From NCBI GenBank assembly GCA_006218045.1, contig VBWB01000004.1:1-64000 (forward strand): 64,000 bases of DNA, given 5' to 3'. Below, in pieces: positions 17,659 through 26,644 of the stretch (position 1 is the first letter of the stretch; each line of letters starts with the position of its first letter). The stretch is from Stygiobacter sp. (GTDB lineage Bacteria > Pseudomonadota > Alphaproteobacteria > Rhodospirillales > Magnetospirillaceae). The translations under genes and the position numbers were made by a program. The notes beneath the pieces were generated by a model. The model saw nothing but the letters and a program-made list of their open reading frames with translations. It had not been told where the DNA came from and did not search any database.

Positions 17659-19352
17659 ACCGGGAAAACAACAAGCTGATCCTGGTGGTCGAGGATTCGG
17701 CCACCCAGGCCCTGCGTCTGCAACACGTGCTGGAGACCGAAGGCTTCACCACCGTGTGCTGCTATTCCGGCGAAGAGGCGCTGGAGCAGATGAACCGGGT
17801 GCTGCCCGATCTGATCATCGTCGATTATCACCTGCCGGGTATCCAGGGCGATGAATTGTGCCGTCAGATTCACATGAACCTGAGCACCCGCTCCATCCCC
17901 ATCCTGATCCTGACCGCCGACGAGACCCAGGCCACCGAATTGCATGGCCTGGAATCGGGGGCCGACGATTTCGTCTCGAAATCCGAGGAAACCGATATCC
18001 TGCTGCTCCGGGTTCATAACCTGTTGCGCAAATCCAGGCGCGACACCACGGTTTTGGACGTGGCCCGCTCGCTGTTCCGCCGCGCCCGCGTGCTGATCGT
18101 CGACGACAGTCCGACCTATCGCCAAAGCCTGACCGAGGAATTGCGCGACGAGGGCTGCGAGGTCACCCAGGTGCCCGGCGCCCGTGAGGGTTTGCGGGCC
18201 TTGGCCGATGACGATTTCGACTGCGTCATGGTCGACATGGTGATGCCCGACATGGATGGCGTCGCCTTCTGCAAGGCCCTGGGCGAGCGGAGCCGCGAGG
18301 GCGACGCCCCCTTGGTGGTGCTGATGCTGTCCGCCTATGAAAACAAGGAGAATGTCGCCCGCGCCCTGGAAGCCGGGGCCGACGATTTCATCGGCAAATC
18401 GACGGAAATGAGCGTGCTGCGCGCGCGTTTGCGTGCCTTGCTGCGCCGCAAGTTCCTGTCCGAGCAAAACCAGCGCATCGTCGAGGAATTCCGCCTGCGC
18501 GAAATGGAGGCCCTGCGCGCCAAGGCCGAGAAGGACGCCGCCGAGGCCCGCGCCGCCCTGGCCGAGGGGCTGGCCCGGGCCAATCGCGACCTGGAGGAGG
18601 CCAATCAGAAACTGCGCGAAACCCAGGTCCACCTGATCCAGTCGGAAAAGATGGCGTCGCTGGGCCAGTTGGTCGCCGGCATCGCCCACGAAATCAACAA
18701 CCCGCTGTCCTTCGCGCTTTCCAACGTGTTCTCGGTGGAAGGCTGGCTGGCCAGCGTCGCCGAGGCCGATGCCTTGCCCGCCGATCTGGCGGCCAAGATC
18801 ACCAAGTCGCGTTCGCGCATGACCGATACCGCCCAAGGACTGGAGCGGGTGCGTGAACTGGTGGTCAAGCTCAGAACCTTCTCGCGCCTGGACGAGGGCG
18901 AGTTCAACACCATCGACGTGCGCGAGGCGATGGAATCGGTGCTGTTGTTCCTGCGCCACAAGATGACCGGTCGCATCGAGGTGGTGCGTGAATACGATTC
19001 CGTCAACGATTTGGCCTGTTACGGCGGTCAGCTCAATCAGGTGTTGATGAACATTGTCGCCAATGCCGTTGACGCCATCGAGGATCAGGGCATCATAGCG
19101 GTACGCACAGGAGTCGAGGGCGACATGTTCGTCATCTCCGTCAAGGATAGCGGCAGCGGTATCCCCAAGGAGAACATGGAACGCATTTTCGATCCCTTCT
19201 TCACCACCAAGCCGGTGGGGCAGGGGACCGGATTGGGGCTGGCCATCTCGTACAAGATCGTCCAGGCCCATCAGGGCCGCATCGAGGTGGCCTCCGAACT
19301 GGGCCAGGGGACTGAATTCCGGGTGCTGATCCCGCGCACGCTGACCGCGTGA
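17655..19352 (+). CDS. REC-REC histidine kinase, CheS3-like
   Basis: A 565-residue soluble protein: receiver 1 with Asp57 (LIIVDYHLPG), receiver 2 with Asp194 (CVMVDMVMPDMDG), a coiled coil rich in Ala/Glu (270-330), then a HisKA domain with His345 (AGIAHEINNPL) and HATPase_c with DSGSGIP and GTGLGLAIS. The architecture and position just after cheB match CheS3 of the R. centenum Che3 pathway, in which CheA3 phosphorylates CheS3 and thereby alters its kinase output in cyst development. The homology is inferred from layout. It would make this kinase, not a CheY, the main output of the present CheA. Confidence 0.88.
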   Translation: MNRENNKLILVVEDSATQALRLQHVLETEGFTTVCCYSGEEALEQMNRVLPDLIIVDYHLPGIQGDELCRQIHMNLSTRSIPILILTADETQATELHGLESGADDFVSKSEETDILLLRVHNLLRKSRRDTTVLDVARSLFRRARVLIVDDSPTYRQSLTEELRDEGCEVTQVPGAREGLRALADDDFDCVMVDMVMPDMDGVAFCKALGERSREGDAPLVVLMLSAYENKENVARALEAGADDFIGKSTEMSVLRARLRALLRRKFLSEQNQRIVEEFRLREMEALRAKAEKDAAEARAALAEGLARANRDLEEANQKLRETQVHLIQSEKMASLGQLVAGIAHEINNPLSFALSNVFSVEGWLASVAEADALPADLAAKITKSRSRMTDTAQGLERVRELVVKLRTFSRLDEGEFNTIDVREAMESVLLFLRHKMTGRIEVVREYDSVNDLACYGGQLNQVLMNIVANAVDAIEDQGIIAVRTGVEGDMFVISVKDSGSGIPKENMERIFDPFFTTKPVGQGTGLGLAISYKIVQAHQGRIEVASELGQGTEFRVLIPRTLTA

Positions 19353-19369
19353 GGCAACGAAAACAAAGG

Positions 19370-20971
19370 ATGTCCAGGGTGAGCAAATCGGGCCGAGACA
19401 ACATTCTGGTGGTCGATGACGAACCCCAGATCCTGACCGCCATCACCGACCTTTTGGAAGACGAGTTCACCGTCTGGACCGCCAGCGACGGGCCCTCGGC
19501 CTTGAAGCTTCTGGGCGTGCAGGAAATGGCGGTGATCTTGTCGGATCAGCGCATGCCGGGCATGACCGGGGCCGAACTTCTGGGCCGCGTGCGCGAGATA
19601 TCCGACGCCACCCGCGTCCTCGTCACCGGCTATTCCGATCTGGATGCCCTGGTCAAGGCGGTCAATCTGGGCCAGATTCACGCCTATCTGTCCAAGCCGT
19701 GGAACCCGCTGGAACTGAAGGTGGTGGTGCGTACGGCGGCCGACCGCTGGCGGTTGGGCCGCACCTTGGAGCGCGAGCGCACGCTTTTGCAGGCGCTGAT
19801 GGACAACGTCCCCGACGCCATCTTCTTCAAGGACGATTCCCTGCATTTCACCCGCATCAACTTGGCTCAGGCGGCCATATTGGGCCTGGATTCGCCGCTC
19901 GAGGCGGTGGGCCACATGCTGGGCGATCTGGTGCCGCCGGCCTCGGCCCAACTGGCCGAGGAACAGGAACGCGACATCCTGGATCGCGGCGTGCCGGTCA
20001 TCGACAAGGTCGAGGCCATGGTCGATGACAAGGGCGCGACCACTTGGTATTCCATCACCAAGGTGCCGATCCGTCTGGGCGGCGACGTGGTCGGGCTGGC
20101 CGGCATCGCCCGCGACGTCACCAAGCGCAAGCAGGCCGAGGATCTGCTGCGCCGCTCGCATGATGATTTGCAGCGGGCGGTGGATGAGCGCACCGCTTGG
20201 TTGCGCCAGGAAATCAGCCGCCGCGCCCAGGCCGAGGAGCAGGCCCGCGCCGCCCGCGACGTGGCCGAGGCGTCGAGCCGGGCCAAAAGCACCTTTCTCG
20301 CCAATATGAGCCATGAATTGCGCACGCCGTTGAATGCCATCATCGGCTTCGCCGAGTTGACGGAAAGCCAGATGGACGCGGCGGAAAAGCAGCGCCTGGG
20401 CAGCTTTATTTGCGATATCGGCGAATCGGCCCATCACTTGCTTCGGGTGATCAGCGATATCCTCGACGTGGCCCGGGTCGAGGCCGGCAAGATCAACCTG
20501 CACGAAAGCCTGATCTTCATCCCCGAGGTGATCCAGTCGGCGGTGCGGCTGACCGCGCCCAGCGTCACCGCCAAGCAACAGACGCTGCTGACCTCGTGCC
20601 CCGACGACCTGCCGCGCCTGAAAGGCGACGAACGGCTGATCAAGCAGGTGCTGCTCAATCTGGTCGCCAATGCCAGCAAGTTCACCCAGATCAACGGTCA
20701 GATCACCATCCGGGCCGAACTGGCCGACGGTTGTGTGCGCCTGTCCATCGCCGATAACGGCTGCGGCATCGCCGCCGAGGACATCAGCAAGGTGCTGCAA
20801 CCCTTCGGCCAGGTGGAAAACCTGCTGGCGCCCAAGCAGGAAGGCACCGGCCTGGGCCTGCCGCTGGCGCGTGAATTCGTGGAATTGCACGGCGGCAGCC
20901 TGGAACTGCAATCCAGCCTGGAGCACGGCACCACGGTCATCCTGACTTTTCCGCCGGAACGTCTGGCCTGA
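19370..20971 (+). CDS. REC-PAS histidine kinase closing the chemosensory cluster
   Basis: About 533 residues: N-terminal receiver with Asp59 (ILSDQRMPGMTG, the form seen in RpfG/HD-GYP-like regulators), a PAS domain (about 140-260, VPDAIFFKDDSLHFTRIN), a coiled coil, HisKA with His315 (NMSHELRTPLNA), and HATPase_c (IADNGCGI, GTGLGLPLA). No membrane segment. It could be a second target of CheA or of the preceding kinase. The start is uncertain: GTG 19349 would give a 4-nt overlap, ATG 19370 has AAAGG too close, and GTG 19379 has AAAGGA at ideal spacing. The last base of the stop is the first base of the next gene. Confidence 0.85.
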   Translation: MSRVSKSGRDNILVVDDEPQILTAITDLLEDEFTVWTASDGPSALKLLGVQEMAVILSDQRMPGMTGAELLGRVREISDATRVLVTGYSDLDALVKAVNLGQIHAYLSKPWNPLELKVVVRTAADRWRLGRTLERERTLLQALMDNVPDAIFFKDDSLHFTRINLAQAAILGLDSPLEAVGHMLGDLVPPASAQLAEEQERDILDRGVPVIDKVEAMVDDKGATTWYSITKVPIRLGGDVVGLAGIARDVTKRKQAEDLLRRSHDDLQRAVDERTAWLRQEISRRAQAEEQARAARDVAEASSRAKSTFLANMSHELRTPLNAIIGFAELTESQMDAAEKQRLGSFICDIGESAHHLLRVISDILDVARVEAGKINLHESLIFIPEVIQSAVRLTAPSVTAKQQTLLTSCPDDLPRLKGDERLIKQVLLNLVANASKFTQINGQITIRAELADGCVRLSIADNGCGIAAEDISKVLQPFGQVENLLAPKQEGTGLGLPLAREFVELHGGSLELQSSLEHGTTVILTFPPERLA

Positions 20972-21453
20972 TGCGCCCCATCGCCGCCATCCTCGCCGAC
21001 AGCGGCCCCATGGATCTGCTGTCCACCTTCGCCCGGCACTTGACCGCGCGAGGCGTGCGGGTGCGCGGACTGATCCAGCAGCATGACCCGGACATGCAAC
21101 TGGTCGACGTCCATTCCGGCCGGACCTATGCCATCACCCAGAATCTGGGGCCGGATTCGGAAGCCTGCCGCATCGACCCGGCGGGCTTCGCCGAGGCTTC
21201 CATGGTGTTGCGCGCCGCCCTGGCCGAGCCCGCCGATCTGGTCATCGTCAACCGCTTCGGCAAACTGGAAGCCTGTGGCGCCGGTCTGGCCGCCGAGATG
21301 CTGGCGGTGATGGCCGAAGGGGTGCCGCTGCTGACGACGTTGCACGCGGAAGTGCTGGAGCAATGGCGGCATTTCACCGGCGATGCCGGGGTGTTGCTGC
21401 CCGCCGATTTGGATGCACTGCATCGCTGGTGGGATGAGGTGCGGCAGGGGTAA
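20971..21453 (+). CDS. DUF2478 family protein
   Basis: A 160-residue protein resembling the DUF2478 family: an N-terminal IAAILADSG segment and ADLVIVNRFGKLEACGAGL, the family's best conserved block. Family members usually sit near molybdenum or molybdopterin-related genes and have a nucleoside-triphosphatase-like fold, though this copy lacks an obvious P-loop. Here it is translationally coupled (TGATG) to the last kinase of the chemosensory cluster, which is an unexpected setting. Its role in that pathway is unknown. No signal peptide or membrane helix. Confidence 0.65.
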   Translation: MRPIAAILADSGPMDLLSTFARHLTARGVRVRGLIQQHDPDMQLVDVHSGRTYAITQNLGPDSEACRIDPAGFAEASMVLRAALAEPADLVIVNRFGKLEACGAGLAAEMLAVMAEGVPLLTTLHAEVLEQWRHFTGDAGVLLPADLDALHRWWDEVRQG

Positions 21454-21482
21454 TTAAATACGACACATCTTCCGCCCATGCC

Positions 21483-21510
21483 GTCATACCCGCGAAAGCG
21501 GGTATCCAGG
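21483..21510. repeat. REP-like palindrome (ACCCGCGAAAGCGGGT core)
   Basis: ATACCCGC and GCGGGTAT flank a GAAA tetraloop, embedded in the GTCAT...ATCCAGG context typical of a short palindromic repeat widespread in bacterial intergenic regions. It lies between convergent transcription units (DUF2478 gene and STAS gene), where it may also help termination. Confidence 0.65.
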
Positions 21511-21575
21511 AGTCGCGGAAATGACTTTGGTGCACCTTAAAAGCTTGCAGATCTAAATACCTGTCCTTCGTTTAC

Positions 21576-21884
21576 CTAATCCTCGATCCTGACCATGGTG
21601 GCGAAGCCCGAGACTTCCAGCACCCGGCGCACCGCGCCTGTCGGGCGGACCAGGACCAGCCGCGCTTGTTGCGCCTTCAGCGAGTCGTGGGTGATCAACA
21701 GCAATCCCAGCCCGGCGGCATCCAGGTGGTCGATTTCAGCCATGTCCAGGCGGATCTCCATATCCTTTTGCGCTACCGGCATCCGCCGCAGCATTTGCCG
21801 CCAGAGCGGGTGGGCGTTGAAGACCAGCGCGCCGGACAGGCGGACGGCATCGGTGGTGAAGCTGTATGCGAGCGGCTGATGCAT
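21576..21884 (-). CDS. STAS-domain protein lacking the phospho-serine
   Basis: A 102-residue single STAS domain, the anti-sigma-factor-antagonist fold. The canonical DSSG loop, whose serine is phosphorylated in SpoIIAA-type switches, reads DAAG at residues 55-58 (IDHLDAAGLGLLLI), so conventional serine phosphorylation is impossible. It may instead act as a constitutive protein-interaction or ligand-binding module. It is the third gene of a minus-strand operon after the NIT protein and the MCP (12-nt gap) with a strong GGGGGAG ribosome site. STAS proteins also occur in chemotaxis gene clusters. Confidence 0.8.
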   Translation of the reverse strand: MHQPLAYSFTTDAVRLSGALVFNAHPLWRQMLRRMPVAQKDMEIRLDMAEIDHLDAAGLGLLLITHDSLKAQQARLVLVRPTGAVRRVLEVSGFATMVRIED

Positions 21885-21896
21885 GTCCGTCTCCCC

Positions 21897-23138
21897 CTAT
21901 GCCAGCACGGTGTGCAGGAACGAATCGACGTCGCGCGACAATTTGCCGGTGGGTTCCTCCAGATCTTCGGCCGCCCAGATCACCCGGATGGCCGAGGCAT
22001 AGGCCCGGGCCGAGGTGATGGTCACCTGGGCGACGCCGTTGGCCAGGGTGCGGGCGTCGGTGCTGACCGCGCTCATGCTGGTGGCGATTTCACGGGTGGC
22101 GGCGCCTTGCTGTTCCACCGCCCCGGCGATGGAGGCGGAGACGTGGTCGATGTCGTCGATGGTGGTGGCGATGGCCCGGATCGCCGCCATGGTCTGTGCG
22201 GTGACCTGCTGGATGTTCGTCACCTGATCGGTGATCTCGGCGGTGGCCTGGGCGGTCTGGTCGGCCAGATGTTTGACCTCGGCGGCGACCACGGCGAAGC
22301 CTTTTCCGGCCTCGCCCGCCCGTGCCGCCTCGATGGTGGCATTGAGCGCCAGCATATGGGTCTGGCGGGCGATGGTTTCGATCATGCCGACCATGGAGCC
22401 GACCCGTTGGCCGATCTCGGCCATGGCGGTGACCATGGTGTCGGTGCGACGGGCATCGGCGGCCGCCTTGGCGGCGATGGACGAGGCGCGGTGCGCTTGG
22501 CTGCCGATTTCATCAACCGAGGCCGACAATTCCTCGATGGCGGTGGCCACCGACTGGACGTTGGCGGTGGTGCGCATGGACGCCTCCGCCACGTCCAGAA
22601 CATCGCCCTGGCCGCAGGCGTCGGCGCCGCGGCCCACATCCTCGGCGATGGTGATGATTTCGCCGGTCTTGGCCGACAGGGCGTCGGCATTGCTGCGCAC
22701 GTTGGTTTCCAGCGCTTCCGCCAGCTGCGCCGTCTGTTGGCGCTGGGCCGTCTCGGCCTTGGTCTTCAACTCTTCCTGTTCGGCTCGCAGGCGGGTCATG
22801 TTGGCGCTGGTTTCGCGGAATACCTCGAAGGCCGAGGCCATGATGCCGATTTCATCAACGCGATCACTGAGATCGGGATTGGCGCTCTCCTTGCCGGCGG
22901 CCAGATCGGACATGGCTCGGGTCAGCACGGCCATGGGCCTGGCCAAGGCGTGCCACAGCAGCAATGCCGACAGGGCCAGGGCCGACAGGCCGCCGCCGAT
23001 GGCGATACCGGTGATGGCGGTTGGAGCCAGGTCAAGGCTGGCGGCGGCGATCACCGCGCCTTGGGCGCAGGCGCACAGGCCGAGGGCCAGGACGACCTTG
23101 GTGCGAATACCCAGATCGCAGATCAGGGGCAGGGGCAT
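21897..23138 (-). CDS. Chemoreceptor signalling protein without periplasmic domain
   Basis: A 413-residue MCP. Two closely spaced N-terminal membrane helices (about 10-30 and 38-60) are joined by only a few residues, so there is no extracellular sensor. A HAMP-like segment follows ([17 protein letters not shown]), then a signalling domain with the hairpin tip [20 protein letters not shown] and [17 protein letters not shown]. The ATG at 23138 shares one base with the stop of the upstream NIT-domain gene. The likely reading is that sensing is done by that separate membrane protein. The ORF could be extended upstream in frame to 23327, but that lies within the NIT gene and lacks a ribosome site. 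Confidence 0.85.
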   Translation of the reverse strand: MPLPLICDLGIRTKVVLALGLCACAQGAVIAAASLDLAPTAITGIAIGGGLSALALSALLLWHALARPMAVLTRAMSDLAAGKESANPDLSDRVDEIGIMASAFEVFRETSANMTRLRAEQEELKTKAETAQRQQTAQLAEALETNVRSNADALSAKTGEIITIAEDVGRGADACGQGDVLDVAEASMRTTANVQSVATAIEELSASVDEIGSQAHRASSIAAKAAADARRTDTMVTAMAEIGQRVGSMVGMIETIARQTHMLALNATIEAARAGEAGKGFAVVAAEVKHLADQTAQATAEITDQVTNIQQVTAQTMAAIRAIATTIDDIDHVSASIAGAVEQQGAATREIATSMSAVSTDARTLANGVAQVTITSARAYASAIRVIWAAEDLEEPTGKLSRDVDSFLHTVLA

Positions 23139-24079
23139 TACAAGGCTCCGACAGTGGAAGCGAGGCCGCCCAGCAGTCCCAGCGCCCCCAGCACGGCGCC
23201 GGCGATGACGCGCAGATTGCGCCCGGCCCGGCTGCTGGTGGCGGTGGCGGCGGCCAGCAATGTGGATTCCAGACGCATTTCCACCTCTTTCAGTGCGTCG
23301 ATGCGGCGGGTGGCCGCCTCGAACCACAGGGCGGCGGTGGGGCGCTGGATCACGGCATCCTCGGCCAGGGCGGCTTCGCGCAACGCATTCACCACCCGCT
23401 CTGGATCGGCCAGCGCGGCCTGACTGAAACCGGCCAGTTCAGCCCCGGCGCCGTCGGCGAACAGGCGCAGCAACATGTCTTGGTGCTCACGCAGATCATG
23501 GGCACGGCGACGAGATGCGCCCTCGATGGTTGGCGCCGACAAGGCGGCGGTCAGGTGGGCGCGTTCCTGGCCGGCGGCTTCCTTGGCCGAAACCAGATTG
23601 AGATAGGCGGTCCCCAGCCGCGCCAGCCGACCGCGAGCGGCGCTTTTCACCCCGTGGGCAATCAGATCAAGCAAGACGCCGATGCGCCCGCCATAGCCCA
23701 TGGCCGCCTGGGCTGGGAGCAATTGGCGGTGATGGATGCGCTGGCGATGGGCGTCCAGCCCGTCCAGGGCGCCGCTGACCACGTCGTCCGGGAAAATGCG
23801 GTGAAAGGCCGCCAAGCTTTCGTCGGTGGCGACAATCTGTCGGCTGAGTGAGGTGTATTCCTCCGTGGCCTTGGACAGGTAGCCCACCGACAGGCCGCGT
23901 TCGCGTTGCAATTCATGGATCAGTCGACCGGCGGCGACGATCTGGCCGATGCGGTCCAGGGTCTGTCCCGAGGAACGGCCCTGACGGCGCGCATCCAGCA
24001 CCAGGGTCGGCGCCGTCAGCACCAGGGCGGCGGCGGGGACGGCAAGGCCGGTCAGGGTAGCGAAGACGATAGCGTGCAT
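23138..24079 (-). CDS. Membrane-bound NIT (nitrate/nitrite-sensing) domain protein
   Basis: A 313-residue protein with TM1 at about 8-30 and TM2 at about 287-310, enclosing an all-helical periplasmic domain with the NIT signature [21 protein letters not shown] domains (PF08376) bind nitrate and nitrite and are normally fused to MCP, kinase or ANTAR output domains; this one has no output domain at all. Translation is coupled to the MCP gene that follows (TAATG). GGAGGT is ideally placed before ATG 24079. The pair reads as one NIT-MCP receptor divided into a sensor and a transmitter. Confidence 0.82.
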   Translation of the reverse strand: MHAIVFATLTGLAVPAAALVLTAPTLVLDARRQGRSSGQTLDRIGQIVAAGRLIHELQRERGLSVGYLSKATEEYTSLSRQIVATDESLAAFHRIFPDDVVSGALDGLDAHRQRIHHRQLLPAQAAMGYGGRIGVLLDLIAHGVKSAARGRLARLGTAYLNLVSAKEAAGQERAHLTAALSAPTIEGASRRRAHDLREHQDMLLRLFADGAGAELAGFSQAALADPERVVNALREAALAEDAVIQRPTAALWFEAATRRIDALKEVEMRLESTLLAAATATSSRAGRNLRVIAGAVLGALGLLGGLASTVGAL

Positions 24080-24183
24080 GGTGACCTCCGGCGGGAAGGA
24101 GGAAGGGCAGGAACTCTGACCAAACCAAGCAAGTCATATGCCACTTATAAAAGCTTTGAATCGATTTAAGAATCGCTGAGAAA

Positions 24184-24220
24184 TGAAACGCTGCCTGCCT
24201 GTTAGGCGGGCAGCGTTTCA
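24184..24220 (-). terminator. Hairpin terminator downstream of trmFO
   Basis: TGAAACGCTGCC and GGCAGCGTTTCA form a 12-bp stem, with an inner CCT/AGG pair in the loop. On the minus strand it is followed by TTTCTC and lies 22 nt past the trmFO stop. It may also act from the other side, since the NIT gene promoter lies just below. Confidence 0.7.
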
Positions 24221-24242
24221 ACCGATGATGAAATGTTGGGCT

Positions 24243-25598
24243 CTAAAGTTCTGACAGCCATGGCGCCAGATCGGTGCGCGCGCGTTCGGCATAGAGCTTC
24301 TTGCGGTCGCGGCCCTTGATCTTCTTGCCCCGTTCGTCCCGTTCCGGCGCCGGCGGGAACAGGCCGAAATTGATGTTCATGGGCTGATAGGTATCGGCAT
24401 GGCCGCCGCCGGTGACGTGCGCCAGGATAGCCCCCAGAGCCGAGGTCGCCGGTGGCGCGAGGAAATCGCGGCCCAGCGCCTGGGCGCTGGCTGCGAGCCC
24501 GGCAAGAAAGCCGATGGCCGTGCTTTCCACATAGCCTTCGCAGCCGGTGATCTGGCCGGCCAGACGCAGACGCGGTTGGGCCTTCAGCCGCAATTGCTGG
24601 TCCAGCACGCGCGGGCCGTTGACGAAGGTATTGCGGTGCAGGCCGCCCAGGCGGGCGAATTCCGCCGCTTCCAGGCCGGGAATGGTACGGAAGATGCGGG
24701 CCTGCTCACCATGGCGCAACTTGGTCTGGAAGCCGACCATGTTGTAAAGCGTGCCCAGCTTGTTGTCCTGGCGCAGTTGGATCACCGCATAGGGCTTGGG
24801 ACCATAGGGATTGGTCAGCCCCACCGGCTTGCCGGGGCCATAGGCCAGGGTCTCGCGCCCGCGTTCGGCCATCACTTCGATGGGCAGGCAGCCCTCGAAA
24901 TAGGGCACGTCCTTTTCCCAATCGTGGAACGGCACCTTTTCACCGGCCAGCAGGGCGTCGATGAAGGCGTAATATTCATCCTTGGTCAGCGGGCAATTGA
25001 TGTAATCCGAGCCCTCGCCCTTGTCGTAGCGCGATTGGAACCACGCCTTGGAAAAGTCGATGCTGTCCTTGTGGATGATCGGCGCGATGGCGTCGAAGAA
25101 CGACAGCGAATCCTGGCCGGTGACGCTGCGGATGGCCTGGGCCAGCGGCTCCGAGGTCAAGGGGCCGGTGGCGATGACCACGTTGTCCCACTCAGCCGGC
25201 GGCAGGCCGGCCATCTCTTGGCGCAGGATGGTGACATTGGGATGTTCGGACAAAGCCTGTTCGACCGCGGCGGAAAAACCGTCGCGGTCCACCGCCAGGG
25301 CGCCGCCGGCGGGCACCTTGTTGCCGTCGGCGCAAGCCATGATCAGCGAGCCGGCCTTGCGCAGTTCCTCATGCAGCAGGCCGACGGCGTTGTAATCGGC
25401 GTCGTCGGAACGAAGCGAGTTTGAGCACACCAGTTCCGCCAGTCCGTCGGTCTGGTGGGCTGGGGTTTGCCGGTGTGGGCGCATCTCGTGCAAGGTGACG
25501 AAGCGGCCGCGCTTGGCGACCTGCCAGGCGGCTTCGCAGCCGGCCAGACCCCCGCCGATGACGTGGATGGTTTTGTCGGTATTCATGGGGCTGGACAT
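24243..25598 (-). CDS. trmFO: TrmFO, folate-dependent tRNA (uracil-54) methyltransferase
   Basis: A 451-residue flavoprotein that methylates U54 in the T loop of tRNA using methylenetetrahydrofolate and FADH2. The Rossmann FAD motif [14 protein letters not shown] lies at residues 13-26, followed by the family blocks [58 protein letters not shown] and [10 protein letters not shown]. Length and motifs are complete. Two ATGs (25598, 25586) are possible starts and neither has a strong ribosome site. It is terminated by the hairpin at 24184-24220. Confidence 0.95.
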   Translation of the reverse strand: MSSPMNTDKTIHVIGGGLAGCEAAWQVAKRGRFVTLHEMRPHRQTPAHQTDGLAELVCSNSLRSDDADYNAVGLLHEELRKAGSLIMACADGNKVPAGGALAVDRDGFSAAVEQALSEHPNVTILRQEMAGLPPAEWDNVVIATGPLTSEPLAQAIRSVTGQDSLSFFDAIAPIIHKDSIDFSKAWFQSRYDKGEGSDYINCPLTKDEYYAFIDALLAGEKVPFHDWEKDVPYFEGCLPIEVMAERGRETLAYGPGKPVGLTNPYGPKPYAVIQLRQDNKLGTLYNMVGFQTKLRHGEQARIFRTIPGLEAAEFARLGGLHRNTFVNGPRVLDQQLRLKAQPRLRLAGQITGCEGYVESTAIGFLAGLAASAQALGRDFLAPPATSALGAILAHVTGGGHADTYQPMNINFGLFPPAPERDERGKKIKGRDRKKLYAERARTDLAPWLSEL

Positions 25599-25632
25599 AA
25601 GGCCAAGTCGGGCCGATGTCCAGCCTCATCCA

Positions 25633-25923
25633 TCATTGCTTCAACTGCGATCCACCATCGTCGGCGGAACTGCCCACATCCTGCACCGAGGTGACGAAGG
25701 ACAAGGATGCCGCCGACAGCGGATTCTTGCCCAGGCCGATTCCGCTGACCGCGTTGTCCTTCTTGTCCTGCTCGCCGCTGGCCTTTTGCAGGTCCATGGG
25801 GCCAAAGGCATAACTGGCGAAGATGGATTGGCTGGCGTTTTCTTGCTTGCGCGTGTCGTGATTGTCGGCACGATCGGTGCGCTGCAACAAGGACGGTGGG
25901 GCATGGGCCGAAACCGCTTGCAT
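25633..25923 (-). CDS. Small hypothetical protein
   Basis: A 96-residue ORF, Ser/Ala/Asp rich, without signal peptide or membrane helix, and not recognised. It starts at 25923 with GGAG about 9 nt upstream on the minus strand and ends 34 nt before trmFO, so it could be the first gene of that transcript. Predicted mostly disordered (Gln/Asp/Lys clusters such as QKASGEQDKKDN). Longer antisense ORFs exist but look less natural. Confidence 0.5.
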   Translation of the reverse strand: MQAVSAHAPPSLLQRTDRADNHDTRKQENASQSIFASYAFGPMDLQKASGEQDKKDNAVSGIGLGKNPLSAASLSFVTSVQDVGSSADDGGSQLKQ

Positions 25924-26136
25924 GGAATTTACTCCGCTGGAATCATCTCTGGTGGTCTTGCAGGCGGCGTGCCATATTTAATCCATTGAAATATAAGGAA
26001 GGTTACTTTCTTCCGCTGGGCAAAAGCTGCCGCCTGGGCCAACACGGATACCTCAGCAAGGATATTTCTTCCTGGCGCCGGTTGGGGTATAAGCATGCAC
26101 CGTCCGCCACCCGATGGAGTAGGGGAAAACACACCC

Positions 26137-26541
26137 ATGGCCAAGAAGTTCTATGTCGTCGGCGGCGAATACGCCGACACCGCCTTTACCACCATTGCCC
26201 CCGGTCACAAGGAAGAGCGCTTCGGCCCTTTCGGTGAGCACGAGGCCCATGTCTGCTGGCGTGCCCTGACCGGCAAGACCGTCGACAACGCCATGATCCG
26301 CTATTTCATCCGCAGCGATGACGAGCAGGGGGAAGACCAATGGTACGTGGTCGGCGGTGAATACGCCGATACCGACTTCGATGTCATCGCCGCCGGCAAG
26401 ACGCTGGAAGTGCACGGCCCGTTCGAGCGCCAGTCGGCCATGAACAAGTGGCGCGAGCTGACCGGCAAGACCGTCGATAACGCCATGGTCCGCTATGACC
26501 TGTGCAGCGCCGACGAACTGCCGGCCCGCCAAGGCAAGTGA
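26137..26541 (+). CDS. Tandem DUF4170 protein
   Basis: A 134-residue protein made of two copies of the small DUF4170 domain: KKFYVVGGEYADT...TGKTVDNAMIRYFI (about 3-58) and QWYVVGGEYADTD...TGKTVDNAMVRYDL (about 69-126). The copies share VVGGEYADT, GPF and the TGKTVDNAM block, so an internal duplication is clear. DUF4170 proteins are common in alphaproteobacteria, normally as a single domain, and have no assigned function. ATG 26137 is chosen because the repeat begins right there; the in-frame start at 26095 adds an unrelated leader. No signal peptide. Confidence 0.8.
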   Translation: MAKKFYVVGGEYADTAFTTIAPGHKEERFGPFGEHEAHVCWRALTGKTVDNAMIRYFIRSDDEQGEDQWYVVGGEYADTDFDVIAAGKTLEVHGPFERQSAMNKWRELTGKTVDNAMVRYDLCSADELPARQGK

Positions 26542-26608
26542 ACGGTCGCAAATAATCGCCATATTTTTTTTATGGTCTCTGGTGTCGGTGGGGGAAACGG
26601 GGTATTTT

Positions 26609-26633
26609 CTTGTTTAGGATAGTTCCAAACAAG
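26609..26633. promoter_or_regulatory. Inverted repeat overlapping the ferredoxin ribosome site
   Basis: CTTGTTT (26609-26615) and AAACAAG (26627-26633) form a perfect 7-bp dyad with an 11-nt centre, ending at the AGGAG ribosome site of the ferredoxin gene. It could be a repressor operator or an mRNA hairpin that limits translation. The sequence alone does not decide. Confidence 0.4.
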
Positions 26634-26644
26634 GAGAAGCCCCG

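Noticed and set aside
19349-19369. Extension of the REC-PAS-kinase to GTG 19349
   Set aside because: Gives a neat 4-nt overlap but has no ribosome site; ATG 19370 or GTG 19379 are better supported. Left as an uncertainty in the entry.
23139-23327. Upstream extension of the MCP frame to 23327
   Set aside because: Lies wholly in the NIT gene, and the added residues are Arg/His/Gly-rich without domain character; ATG 23138 is coupled to the NIT stop.
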